From: Flavobacteria bacterium GWA2_35_26
Lineage (GTDB): Bacteria > Bacteroidota > Bacteroidia > Flavobacteriales > Flavobacteriaceae
NCBI GenBank assembly: GCA_001800905.1
Contig: MGWH01000002.1
Coordinates: 496,001-560,000, forward strand
DNA length: 64,000 nt
Direction of reading: 5' to 3'
Shown here: in pieces, positions 52,301 through 61,017 of the stretch
Numbering within the stretch: position 1 is the stretch's first letter
How the letters are laid out: each line of letters begins with the position of its first letter
The notes under the pieces: model-generated
Databases searched by the model: none
The model's input: the letters and a program-made list of their open reading frames with translations, nothing else
What the model was told of the DNA's origin: nothing
Program-made: the position numbers and the translations under genes

Positions 52301-55300
52301 GGTGTACAATCCGAATTAGACGATGAAGATGGCAAGGTTACTTTTAAAGGGATTTCGATCTGATAAAAGTTTTGGGTAAAATCATTTCCAAAACGAATAA
52401 ATCCTATCATTTGATTGTCTCGAATCGCGATTTCATTCGGCAACGATTCTGCATGCAAAAACATTTTCAATTTATTAAACTGACGCATGTCAACACTTAC
52501 ATTTTTAAACACAGCTCTTGAGTCTCCGGTTTCTAGACCATCCCCAGCTACACGAAGAGAAAGTGATTGCTCATCTTGGTTGATAACCGTATTGTTATTA
52601 AACAATTGTTCGCGTACTACTCCTGGCGGGGTGATATAATTAATGGGGCATCGTTCATTATTTTGCTGTAAATTAAGTGCCAGAACATCTAAATCCGTTC
52701 TGTCGTCATCTACATTGACATCTCTTACATCCAATGTATTGGTATACCTTCTCCACTCTCCACGAACCAATTCCAATGCGCCAAAACGAACCGTTACAGG
52801 ATTTGCAAATCCCGTCATAAAAAGTCTCATAAATCGAATAGAACGAAAATCGGAAATACTACCTATGGTGTTTTGAGGTTGTGAAACCGGAATTTTAAAT
52901 TGAATCCATCGAGCATCCGTAGTGGAACCATCAGGCAATGTGACTTGCGTATTTCTGATATCAGTTACAAAATTTTGACCCACCTCCATATTCGGTTTCA
53001 TATCAATACTGTATTCATAATACGCATTAATAGTATTCATGGTATTGTCTCGATTGATATCCTCTACATCTGGAAAAGTTGTAGCGCCTCTGTTTGGTGT
53101 GTCTATAGAAACTGCTGAGTTCCCATCAGTACCATTGTAATTTTTATAGCGATCTAATACATCCCCAGAAGCATTTAAATAATAATTATAATCATCTGCC
53201 GCAGGATCTGTTTCGGTTGCAAAATTGGAATAGGTTGCTGCTTCGTCATCATTTTTTAGACCGTCAAGCCCAATGTCTTGATTGGTTCTATTGGTCGGAT
53301 TGGTATCAAAAGTATAAATCAATGATTGAGAAGCCGGTACATTTCCCCAAAGTGGTCTAGGATTAGCAACAACTTGATCGGGTCCTAATCCGTTTTCATA
53401 CTGTTTTCTTCCGTCTTTCAGAACATCTTCGGAAATTTCTCCCAAATTGAAGTATATTTTTCCAGCATTTGTTGGTATTGTAGCGCCATTTCCAACATAA
53501 GGATCTAAAACCCAAAATTGAATATATTCGACATTTCCTTGTTCAAAGTTAGTGGAGTTAATGGCGCGCATGATGCCTCCAAAATTTGCTCTAGGATTAG
53601 ACCCAACTGCTAAATTATTGTTATATGGTCCACGTTCCGAAGGATAGTAACTCAAATCCAAAGTATTGATTACTTGTGTTTGTCCCTGTGCAATATCCGT
53701 TAACGGATATAATTCTTGGCTAAAAATCCTTCTTGTTGAATTCAAAGAAAGATCAGTATTCGAAATTCCGCTCGGCTTTTGGGTGTAGAAAACAGGATCT
53801 ATAGTATACCACGCTAACTTAGCGCGTTTAAATCCGTAAGACAAATCATTGGCACTTTCATTAAAATTATACCTGCTTTCAGAATCATTAACTGGGGTAG
53901 AAGCCAAACTCCAAGCTAAAGGTGAACGCATGTCAATAGTAGACTGTGATCCTTCAAAATCATCCACGTAAATGGTTGATTCCCCTTGAAATTGATCTGC
54001 CTTAGGCGTATCGGGTTTCAAGAAAGCAACTTCTCCTTTAACAGAAAGATTAGAAGGAACATCTGTATCAACATTTGGCAACTTATTGGCTAATCGTGTT
54101 AAAAAAGGCACCTCAGTTGAAAATGCAGTGTTCAGTCCGAAAATGGTATTATTCACCGATTCCTGTCCAAAACTTGATTTTTGAGTAAACGGTCTTTCGG
54201 TCATTTTTAAAAATGTAGCGCCAACCAAAAACTGATCTGAAATCTTGTGCTCTACATTAACCCCCATAAAACGTCGGGTTTGCTGTCCAAAAATAGAATT
54301 ATTCTCTAACGAAACTTCAATAGGGGTATTTGACGCTTGAAGTGAAGGATCTAAAATTTGAACCCTTCCTAATTGATAATTCACACTGTAATCGACTCCT
54401 TCTACCAATATCCTTCCTGCCGCAGAAACCTTTACAGAACCCTGTGGCACATTAAACGCTCCAATTGGAATTCCGTCACCTGTTGATGATTTATATTTTC
54501 CACGCAGTAAGAACTTATTCTTTTCACTATCCTGTAAAGCCGCTGACTGAGTACTTCGATACATGTTCCTAAAAACATATTTCTTTTGATTGGGGTTATA
54601 AGAGTCTACACTTTGATAGGATTCAGCGGATCCTGTATTTTTTAATTTTGAAAACAACAACTCTCCAAAAGGTTCTTTTACAGTAAAAATAATTCGACCG
54701 TTTTGAGCATCAATAGTCAAACCAGGCATAAAATCAAAAAACCCATCTCCACCAACCTGTGGATCATTATTATAATTCAATTTATCTAAATTGAATACCT
54801 TTAACAAAGGTGTTTCAGCTAATTTATTATCCGGACTTGGATTAACTGGAAAAGGCGAACCTGCAACAGGAGTTATGTAATTTAGTGGAGAAGGATCGGT
54901 ATACAGTATGTTGAATCTAAAGTCTTCTTTTTTCAATTGATAGCCTCCGGGAATTTGATAAATATTTTTCATCATCAAATTCCAAACTGGATTTTTCACA
55001 TTAGTCAGATTGCTTTTTAGCATCTTTAAAATCAAACTTTGAGTAATTACTGCTTGGGTTGCTGGGGTACTTCCTGTTACCAGTGTCGCATCAATTCCAT
55101 CATTCCCAAATTCACCCACTTGAAACACTTGATCGCCAATGGTGTATTGATAGGCCACAGCCAAAACCTCATCGTTGGCTAATTTTTGTTGTAGCGAAAT
55201 GTACCCTAGTTGAGGATGAAAAGTAAATTCATTAGGATTTAATTTTCTAGCATTTTCTAATTTAGAATAATCTTGTCCTTCGCTTACTGTGGAATTAAAC

Positions 55301-56544
55301 CCGGCTTGTGCCGTTGCCATTTCGCGAATATTAGAATTTAACAATCCAGTTCCGGCTTTGATTTGATCTGGATCGTAATCATTGTTTTTATTGTCTGTAG
55401 GTGAATTAGGTAATTGATTAAAGATTCCAGTTGAAGGATCTTTCACCACAATTTCTGCATCTGCCACTCCCGATATTTGACTCTCTCCTAAATCCTGAAT
55501 AGCAATAATATTTCGAATATTATTATTAGTAGTGGTAATGCGGTTTTGCCTATTGGTCACCCAAACTTCAATTCGGTTGATTTGAACTCTACTATTTATT
55601 AATGGGTATTTTTCAAGCGCTTTATCGTAATTATTTCTAAAATATTGGGACAAGAAAAAATGGCGATCACTATCGTAATCCAAAGCGAAGATTTCAAAAT
55701 TTTGAATGGCACCTCCCCCTTCGGCTACAATGCTTTTAGTTTGTGATTTTTGTTCAGAAAATACTCCTGTAACCGTAGTTTTACCAAATTGCAATTTGGT
55801 TTTTACCCCAAATAAACTTTGTGCTCCTCGAATTAAAGTACTATTCAAAGGCATGCTCACATTACCCACTTCAATATTCTGAATAATCGCATCTTCTGAA
55901 GCACTATAAGTTGGGTCGTAAGCTATTTTAAATAGATTTTGAAAAGAAAAAGTGGATTGCGTATCATAATTGGCATTTACACTGAGTCGCTTTCCAACCT
56001 TCCCCATTAAGCCTAAGCTAATTCTTTGATTAAAATCAAATGTAGTCGTAGTACGATTTCTAGGAGAAAAAGAGGGGTTATCTTGTTTGGTATACCGAAG
56101 TCCTAAATCCATTTCTACAGAACCTGTTGGTTTTACATCGATTGTATTGCCTCCAAAAATGGTTTCAAACAATCCAGATTTGACATAATACCTGGGTAAT
56201 AAATCTTTTTTAGCTTCTTCAGCTCCTAGTTTTTTTCCATCTACTGCATCTAATTTTTTTCTAAAATAGTTGCGCATTGATTCTTTAAGAACCAAACTTT
56301 CATATTCTTTAGGCGTTAAAATAATTGGGTAATCAATTGTAAAACCATTAACCGAATTGGTGTAAACATATCGGTCCGTTACAGGGTCATAGGTATAGCC
56401 CGACAAAATACTTTTGGGGTCTTTAATAGTAATTTTTCCTATTGAAAACCCTTTTTTAATAGTATCTTGACCTACTGGTGTAACTTGAGCTTGAACCGCA
56501 CAAGTAGCAAATAAAATTAGCACTAAATGACAAATTTTATTCAT
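49384..56544 (-). CDS. sprA: SprA, T9SS outer-membrane translocon
   Basis: A 2386-residue giant outer-membrane protein: the T9SS translocon SprA (Sov in Porphyromonas). I start at ATG 56544, giving signal peptide KICHLVLILFATCAVQAQ; the TTG start 24 bases earlier has no support. Two SprA_N regions are recognisable: the N-terminal one (residues 25-480; GLRYTKQDNPSFSPRN, EVGNVSMPLNSTLIRGAQSLFGVKT) and a second one around residues 1050-1600. The rest is a huge beta-barrel of 36 strands in structural work on SprA. It exports CTD-tagged proteins such as that at 8-11 kb. It ends in RYNFGN and is probably cotranscribed with ruvA and maeB. Confidence 0.95.
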   Translation of the reverse strand: MNKICHLVLILFATCAVQAQVTPVGQDTIKKGFSIGKITIKDPKSILSGYTYDPVTDRYVYTNSVNGFTIDYPIILTPKEYESLVLKESMRNYFRKKLDAVDGKKLGAEEAKKDLLPRYYVKSGLFETIFGGNTIDVKPTGSVEMDLGLRYTKQDNPSFSPRNRTTTTFDFNQRISLGLMGKVGKRLSVNANYDTQSTFSFQNLFKIAYDPTYSASEDAIIQNIEVGNVSMPLNSTLIRGAQSLFGVKTKLQFGKTTVTGVFSEQKSQTKSIVAEGGGAIQNFEIFALDYDSDRHFFLSQYFRNNYDKALEKYPLINSRVQINRIEVWVTNRQNRITTTNNNIRNIIAIQDLGESQISGVADAEIVVKDPSTGIFNQLPNSPTDNKNNDYDPDQIKAGTGLLNSNIREMATAQAGFNSTVSEGQDYSKLENARKLNPNEFTFHPQLGYISLQQKLANDEVLAVAYQYTIGDQVFQVGEFGNDGIDATLVTGSTPATQAVITQSLILKMLKSNLTNVKNPVWNLMMKNIYQIPGGYQLKKEDFRFNILYTDPSPLNYITPVAGSPFPVNPSPDNKLAETPLLKVFNLDKLNYNNDPQVGGDGFFDFMPGLTIDAQNGRIIFTVKEPFGELLFSKLKNTGSAESYQSVDSYNPNQKKYVFRNMYRSTQSAALQDSEKNKFLLRGKYKSSTGDGIPIGAFNVPQGSVKVSAAGRILVEGVDYSVNYQLGRVQILDPSLQASNTPIEVSLENNSIFGQQTRRFMGVNVEHKISDQFLVGATFLKMTERPFTQKSSFGQESVNNTIFGLNTAFSTEVPFLTRLANKLPNVDTDVPSNLSVKGEVAFLKPDTPKADQFQGESTIYVDDFEGSQSTIDMRSPLAWSLASTPVNDSESRYNFNESANDLSYGFKRAKLAWYTIDPVFYTQKPSGISNTDLSLNSTRRIFSQELYPLTDIAQGQTQVINTLDLSYYPSERGPYNNNLAVGSNPRANFGGIMRAINSTNFEQGNVEYIQFWVLDPYVGNGATIPTNAGKIYFNLGEISEDVLKDGRKQYENGLGPDQVVANPRPLWGNVPASQSLIYTFDTNPTNRTNQDIGLDGLKNDDEAATYSNFATETDPAADDYNYYLNASGDVLDRYKNYNGTDGNSAVSIDTPNRGATTFPDVEDINRDNTMNTINAYYEYSIDMKPNMEVGQNFVTDIRNTQVTLPDGSTTDARWIQFKIPVSQPQNTIGSISDFRSIRFMRLFMTGFANPVTVRFGALELVRGEWRRYTNTLDVRDVNVDDDRTDLDVLALNLQQNNERCPINYITPPGVVREQLFNNNTVINQDEQSLSLRVAGDGLETGDSRAVFKNVSVDMRQFNKLKMFLHAESLPNEIAIRDNQMIGFIRFGNDFTQNFYQIEIPLKVTLPSSSSNSDCTPLSPEVVWPEENQIDLALELLTKLKIKSMSVDPTTLPQDGIYYQNEEELDPKTAGKINKLRLGIKGNPNFGLVRTLMVGVKSNETSRRIKGEVWFNELRLADMDNKGGMAAILNVDSNMADLVTVSASGKKTSIGFGALEQGPNERSREDIQQYNIVTNVNLGKLLPKKWGVNLPFNYGVGEEIITPEYDLFNQDIRLKQLLDNTSDANSKANIRNRAIDYTKRTSINFIGVRKEKNPQSKSHLYDPENFTFSQSINAVERHDFEIEDYADQQVTTSVDFAYSFKSKPLEPFNKMAFMKKSGYWKLLQDFNFNFLPDNISFNSDIIRQYNRQQFRQVDGVEGIGLDALYRRNYAFNYQYGFNYNLTKALKLNYSASSGNIVKSYLNSDNTSNNDLTVWDDYWNIGTPNQHQQQLVVNYDLPINKIPLFSFIKANYSYTADYSWQRTSEALSQIEIDGASFNLGNTIQNANSNNLNATFNMESLYRYLGITKSNPQFNSRPKLVAPKPGEKMVQATNSQKQSSPFKDGLIGVLTGVKNIQMNYTQNSGTVLPGYTPGIGFFGSSKPTMGFIFGSQDDIRYEAAKRGWLTNYPNFNQNFTQVKNTIFKATANIDVLPDLKIDLSLDRSYSENFSEQYDIENGSYNARSPYSSGIFSISTVLISTSFAKSDAISSAAFDDFRDNRIIVANRLAIARGIDINNPANLDADGYPLGYGKNNQAVLLPAFLAAYSGSSATDASLGIFKNMPLPNWSIRYNGFMRYEFFKKNFKRVSLQHNYRSSYTINAFRSNLEFDKNPEGFDKNGNFLNSTIMSNVNLVEQFSPLIRMDFELKNSLKVLAEIKKDRALSMSFDNNLLTEVKGIEYVVGLGYRFKDVIISSRLADNPTGIIKSDINIKADLSLRDNQTLVRYLDYNKNQLAAGQNIWTLKVTADYSFSKNLTAIFYYDHSFSKAVVSTTFPLTNIRSGFTLRYNFGN

Positions 56545-56568
56545 GAAATTCCCTGTTTCTTTATGCAA

Positions 56569-57150
56569 TTACAAACTTTTTAATGCTTTTTTAATAATCG
56601 ATTCAACCGAAGCATCTGGATCTTCTTTGATGATTTTTTCTACTACCTTTTCTGATGTTTTACGAACAAAACCTAAAACCTCCAAAGCAGATAACGCTTC
56701 ATCTCTGTTTGTATTGTTTAATATCATGGAAACTTCATCTAAATCATATAATTTAAGCACTTTGTCTTGCAAATCAAGAATGACGCGTTGTGCGGTTTTT
56801 AACCCAATTCCTTTTATGGATTGGACCGTGCCAACATCGCCTGAGGCAATTGCTTGAATTATTTGTTTAGGTTCTAAAGAAGAAAGCATAGTTCTAGCTA
56901 TACTTGCCCCAATTCCCGATACCGATAATAACATTTTGAATATTTCACGTTCCGATTTTTCGAAAAAACCAAATAATGTATGTGCATCCTCTTTAACTTG
57001 AAGATAGGTGAACAATTTAATTTGATCAGTATTGGGTAGTAACGAATAGGTATGTAATGAAATATTGATATGATACCCTACTCCACCGCAATCAATTACG
57101 ACATCAGTTGGATTTTTTTCTACTAATTTTCCTTGAATATGTGCTATCAT
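56569..57150 (-). CDS. ruvA: Holliday junction helicase subunit RuvA
   Basis: A 193-residue protein that binds Holliday junctions and positions RuvB. N-terminal OB fold (MIAHIQGKLVEKNPTDVVIDCGGVGYHINIS is the family opening), then two helix-hairpin-helix motifs: SGIGASIARTML near 78-89 and KGIGLKTAQRVILDL near 113-127. The C-terminal RuvB-contact domain (ALSALEVLGFVRK) is present. It lies between maeB and sprA on the same strand: 24 bases from each. A ruvA-sprA pair is conserved in Flavobacteriia. Confidence 0.95.
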   Translation of the reverse strand: MIAHIQGKLVEKNPTDVVIDCGGVGYHINISLHTYSLLPNTDQIKLFTYLQVKEDAHTLFGFFEKSEREIFKMLLSVSGIGASIARTMLSSLEPKQIIQAIASGDVGTVQSIKGIGLKTAQRVILDLQDKVLKLYDLDEVSMILNNTNRDEALSALEVLGFVRKTSEKVVEKIIKEDPDASVESIIKKALKSL

Positions 57151-57174
57151 GATGAAGAAGGGGTTCTCTAATTA

Positions 57175-59448
57175 TTACTTTTTTTGTTTTTCTTGAGCGT
57201 CAATTACAGCTATAGCTGACATATTCACCATTTCTTCAACGCTTGCACCTAATTGAAAAATATGAACTGGTTTTCCCATACCCAACATAATTGGACCAAT
57301 CGATTCAACATTGTTCAATTCTTTCAATAATTTGTAGGTAATATTAGCCGACTCTAAATTAGGGAATATTAAAGTGTTGACTTTTTTGCCAGCCAATTTT
57401 GAAAAAGGAAATTTTTTCTCCAACATCTCTTGATTTAAAGCAAAATCAGCTTGTATTTCTCCATCCACAATCAAATCAGGATGATTTTTATGTAAATAAG
57501 CTACGGCTTCTCTCACTTTACCAGCGCCTTCGTTAGTTGAGGAACCAAAATTTGAAAAAGAAACCATGGCAATCACTGGTTCTATCCCAAACATCCTGGC
57601 AGAATTGGCAGTCATAATGGCAATTTTAGCTAAATCATCAGCCGATGGATTGATATTAATAGCAGTATCCGATAAAAACATTGGCCCTCGAGCCGTTAAC
57701 ATCATGTTTGTAGTGGCAACTAATGAGGCCCCTGGAGCTTTATCAATCAATTGCAGCATTGGTTTTACCACCGATGGATAACTTCTTGAATGTCCAGATA
57801 CCAAAGCATCTGCTTCACCCTCATTGACCATCATTGCAGCAAAATAATTTCTTTCGCGCATTAATTTTTGGGCATCTAATAAGGAGATTCCTCTTCTTTG
57901 TCTTGTTTTCCAATAGGCCGATGCAAAACGATTTCTTCGTTCTTCTTCTTCACAAACCTTAGGATCAATAATGACTACATCTGCCTCAAACCCTATCTCT
58001 GATTTTAATTCTAAAATTACATCCCTATGGCCTAATAAAATAGGGTATCCAATACCTTCTTCATAAACAATTTGGGCTGCTTTCAAAACATCTAAATGAT
58101 CTGCTTCAGCAAATACAATACGTTTTGGATCTCTTTTGGCTCTATTGGTAATCAAACGAACCATTTTATTATCATGCCCTAATCGTTCCAAAAGTGATTC
58201 TTCATATTCGTTCCAATCTGTAATCGGATTTAACGCCACACCCGAATCCATAGCGGCTTTTGCTACAGCAGGTGCAACCACAGTTATTAATCTAGGATCG
58301 AATGGAGATGGGATGATATACTCTCTACCAAAAGTTAATTTGGTTACACCATAAGCAATGTTTACTTGTTCTGGTACATTTTCTTTTGCTAATGCCGCTA
58401 AAGCTCTAACAGCTGCCATTTTCATGGCTTCATTAATTTTAGTTGCACGGACATCTAATGCACCTCTAAAAATATAAGGGAACCCAAGAACATTATTCAC
58501 TTGGTTAGGAAAATCAGATCTTCCAGTCGCCATAATGATATCTTTTCGAGTTGCTATTGCTAGATTATAATCAATTTCAGGAACTGGATTGGCCATAGCA
58601 AAAACAATAGGATTATCAGCCATAGTCAATAACATCTCCGGCGACATAATATCTCCTGATGATAATCCTAAGAAAATATCCGCTCCAACTAAGGCTTCTG
58701 CCAAAGTCATTTGAGGCATATCCTTAGCGTATTTTTGTTGCAAAGGCGATAACGAAGGGTTGTCCTTGGTCAATAACCCTTTACTATTAAACATTAGAAT
58801 ATTTTCTAATTTAATACCAAGCAAAATATATAAATCGGCACAAGCCAAAGCAGCAGAACCCGCTCCAGAAACTACCATTTTCATATCTTCTGCTTTTTTA
58901 TCTGCTAATTCTAAAGCATTTAAAAGTGCTGCAGATGAAATGATTGCAGTTCCATGTTGGTCATCATGCATTACCGGAATATTCAACTCTTCTACTAAAC
59001 GTCGCTCAATTTCGAAGGATTCTGGCGCTTTGATATCTTCCAAATTGATTCCTCCAAAAGTGGGTGCGATGTTTTTAACGGTTTGAATAAACTCTTCAAC
59101 ATTTTTAGTATCAACTTCAATATCAAAAACATCTATACCAGCAAAAATTTTAAATAATAATCCTTTTCCTTCCATTACTGGTTTAGAAGCTTCTGGACCG
59201 ATGTCGCCTAAGCCTAAAACAGCAGTACCGTTTGAGATTACGGCAACTAAATTTCCTTTAGTAGTATATTTATATACGTCATTGACGTCTTTTGCAATTT
59301 CTAAACAAGGCTCAGCAACACCTGGTGAATAGGCCAGAGATAAATCTCTTTGAGTAGCATATTTTTTAGTTGGAATAACCTGAATTTTCCCTGGTTGTGG
59401 ATGGGAATGATATAATAATGCCTCGCTTTTTTTACTATTTTTATCCAT
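57175..59448 (-). CDS. maeB: NADP-dependent malic enzyme MaeB
   Basis: A 757-residue hybrid: residues 1-430 are malic enzyme (LAYSPGVAEPCLEI, MHDDQHGTAII, VVSGAGSAALACADL for NAD(P)), and residues 430-757 a phosphotransacetylase-like domain (RIVFAEADHLDVLKAAQIV, LVSGHSRSYPSVVKP, GPMFLSDTAININPSADDLA). MaeB converts malate to pyruvate plus CO2 and makes NADPH; the PTA part is regulatory and lacks activity in E. coli. Length is as in E. coli MaeB. It is followed by ruvA and sprA, and preceded by an exact TATCTTTG box. Confidence 0.96.
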   Translation of the reverse strand: MDKNSKKSEALLYHSHPQPGKIQVIPTKKYATQRDLSLAYSPGVAEPCLEIAKDVNDVYKYTTKGNLVAVISNGTAVLGLGDIGPEASKPVMEGKGLLFKIFAGIDVFDIEVDTKNVEEFIQTVKNIAPTFGGINLEDIKAPESFEIERRLVEELNIPVMHDDQHGTAIISSAALLNALELADKKAEDMKMVVSGAGSAALACADLYILLGIKLENILMFNSKGLLTKDNPSLSPLQQKYAKDMPQMTLAEALVGADIFLGLSSGDIMSPEMLLTMADNPIVFAMANPVPEIDYNLAIATRKDIIMATGRSDFPNQVNNVLGFPYIFRGALDVRATKINEAMKMAAVRALAALAKENVPEQVNIAYGVTKLTFGREYIIPSPFDPRLITVVAPAVAKAAMDSGVALNPITDWNEYEESLLERLGHDNKMVRLITNRAKRDPKRIVFAEADHLDVLKAAQIVYEEGIGYPILLGHRDVILELKSEIGFEADVVIIDPKVCEEEERRNRFASAYWKTRQRRGISLLDAQKLMRERNYFAAMMVNEGEADALVSGHSRSYPSVVKPMLQLIDKAPGASLVATTNMMLTARGPMFLSDTAININPSADDLAKIAIMTANSARMFGIEPVIAMVSFSNFGSSTNEGAGKVREAVAYLHKNHPDLIVDGEIQADFALNQEMLEKKFPFSKLAGKKVNTLIFPNLESANITYKLLKELNNVESIGPIMLGMGKPVHIFQLGASVEEMVNMSAIAVIDAQEKQKK

Positions 59449-59471
59449 TTCATTTTGAATTTTAAGATGCG

Positions 59472-59479
59472 CAAAGATA
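59472..59479 (-). promoter_or_regulatory. promoter box of maeB
   Basis: On the minus strand TATCTTTG, exact TAnnTTTG, 23 bases before the maeB ATG. It would serve maeB-ruvA-sprA. Confidence 0.65.
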
Positions 59480-59530
59480 GAACTCTTGAGCTAAAAAAAG
59501 GATTTTAGAACGAGTCTTTTGCAAAATGCA

Positions 59531-59555
59531 AAAAGCTGCATCAATTGCAGCTTTT
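59531..59555 (-). terminator. Rho-independent terminator
   Basis: AAAAGCTGCA-TCAAT-TGCAGCTTTT, a perfect ten-base stem, followed by T on the minus strand (TTTTGCATTTTGC). It closes the CBS gene before maeB. Confidence 0.8.
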
Positions 59556-59573
59556 GTATCTATTTAGTATACT

Positions 59574-59999
59574 CTATTGGGTAATGTATGAATTCAAATG
59601 GTTAATCGTGTCTTTTTGTATTTCGATAATCGCTTTAACTACATCACTAATCGAAATGATTCCAACCACTATATTATTATCCATTACGGGCAAATGCCTT
59701 ATCTTTTTGGTATTCATCAATTCCATACAATAGTCTAAATTATCAGATGGTTTAATACAAATTACTTCGCTAACCATAATCTCTTTTACTAAAGCATCTT
59801 TTGATGACTTGTCTTTCAAAACAATTTTGCGAGCATAATCCCGTTCTGAAAGAATCCCTTTTAAGACCGTATCCTCAATTACGAGAATTGCTCCAATATT
59901 TTTTTCACTCATTATAGTCAATGCTTCAAACACTGTATTGGTTGAAAGCACTGAATATACTTCTTTTCCTTTTGAACTAAGAATTTGATTTACAGTCAT
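59574..59999 (-). CDS. CBS-domain protein
   Basis: A 141-residue protein consisting of two CBS modules: residues 1-62 (VFEALTIMSEKNIGAILVIED, GILSERDYARKI) and 70-135 (ICIKPSDNLDYCMELMNTKKIRHLPVM, VVGIISISDVVKAII). The conserved SERDYARK and HLPV/GIISISD positions are those of adenosine-nucleotide binding in CBS pairs. Many such stand-alone proteins bind AMP/ATP or c-di-AMP-like ligands; the role here is unknown. Flanked by a terminator and an independent upstream gene. Confidence 0.88.
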   Translation of the reverse strand: MTVNQILSSKGKEVYSVLSTNTVFEALTIMSEKNIGAILVIEDTVLKGILSERDYARKIVLKDKSSKDALVKEIMVSEVICIKPSDNLDYCMELMNTKKIRHLPVMDNNIVVGIISISDVVKAIIEIQKDTINHLNSYITQ

Positions 60000-60058
60000 A
60001 ATATTAAGATTTAGTGAACCCTAAAGTTAAGAAAATAATCTTTCGAAGAACAAAAAAT

Positions 60059-60997
60059 CTAATTACCAGATGCTAAATATTCTTTGATGTTGATACCTTC
60101 GGGTAGTCGACCTACATTTTGTAGTTTCAAAACAGCTAGTTTTTGAGCAATTGTAATCGTCTCTTCAAAATCTTTACCTAACAATCGAGCATATAAAAAT
60201 CCAGTCCAAAATGCATCTCCGGCTCCGGTCGTGTCTTTGATATCGTCTATTTGAGTAGCTTGTTGATGAAACATACCGTGTTCCTTGTCTGACAAAACAA
60301 CTCCATCTTTCCCTTTGGTTAAACAAATGGTCGAAGCACCTAATTCATGAAAATAGTCAAAAATATAATCTTCTGTTTTAGAAGCCGCAAAAAGTCGGTA
60401 GCAATCGTCTTCACTCAATTTTACTAACGGATTGGTAGACAAATAATCTCTTAATACTTGTTTTGCTTCTTCTCGGTCTGGCCAAATGCGTTCTGAAAAA
60501 TTAATATCAATACTAGTTTGCAGCCCTAATGATTTGGCTTTTTTAGCTCTTTCAACAATAGTCGCACGCGCTGGATTTTTGCTTAATGCAAAACAGGTAG
60601 TATGGAAAATTTTGGCACTTTCTAATAATTCATCTGGAATTTGAGAAGGTAAAATTTGATAATCAGCTTCTCTATAAGGAATAAAATCAGGTGTTCCTGT
60701 AGATTTAGAAACAAAAATCACAGAAGTTGGCTCCGTTTCAGATTTTCTAAGGTAAGAGGTAATCACATGATTGTCTTTCAACTTTCGTACAATATATTCG
60801 CCAAGGCCATCTTCTCCACAAGTAGCTACTATGACTGATTTTAATCCTAAACGAGTCGCATTTACGGCAACATTAGTAGGCGAACCACCTAAAAAACGGT
60901 GGTAATCTTTGGTTCTATTGATAGATGTATTTACTTCGTGTCCTATAAAATCTATAAGTACCTCTCCGGCACAGATCAAGTCTATTTCTTTTTCCAA
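60059..60997 (-). CDS. PfkB-family sugar kinase (fructokinase-like)
   Basis: A 312-residue ribokinase/PfkB-family kinase. N-terminal GGSPTNVAVNATRLG (PfkB signature 1) and DTTGAGDAFWTGF near 254-266 (signature 2, with catalytic Asp261) are intact. The family phosphorylates fructose, 2-keto-3-deoxygluconate or similar sugars; the position behind a sugar-type transporter (20 bases) suggests fructose or another product of imported disaccharide. Which sugar cannot be read from sequence. Confidence 0.9.
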   Translation of the reverse strand: MEKEIDLICAGEVLIDFIGHEVNTSINRTKDYHRFLGGSPTNVAVNATRLGLKSVIVATCGEDGLGEYIVRKLKDNHVITSYLRKSETEPTSVIFVSKSTGTPDFIPYREADYQILPSQIPDELLESAKIFHTTCFALSKNPARATIVERAKKAKSLGLQTSIDINFSERIWPDREEAKQVLRDYLSTNPLVKLSEDDCYRLFAASKTEDYIFDYFHELGASTICLTKGKDGVVLSDKEHGMFHQQATQIDDIKDTTGAGDAFWTGFLYARLLGKDFEETITIAQKLAVLKLQNVGRLPEGINIKEYLASGN

Positions 60998-61017
60998 TTG
61001 TAACGAACTATTTGTGT

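Noticed and set aside
56545..56568. Longer sprA start (TTG)
   Set aside because: The added MHKETGNF segment would precede the signal peptide without reason; ATG 56544 gives a standard signal sequence.
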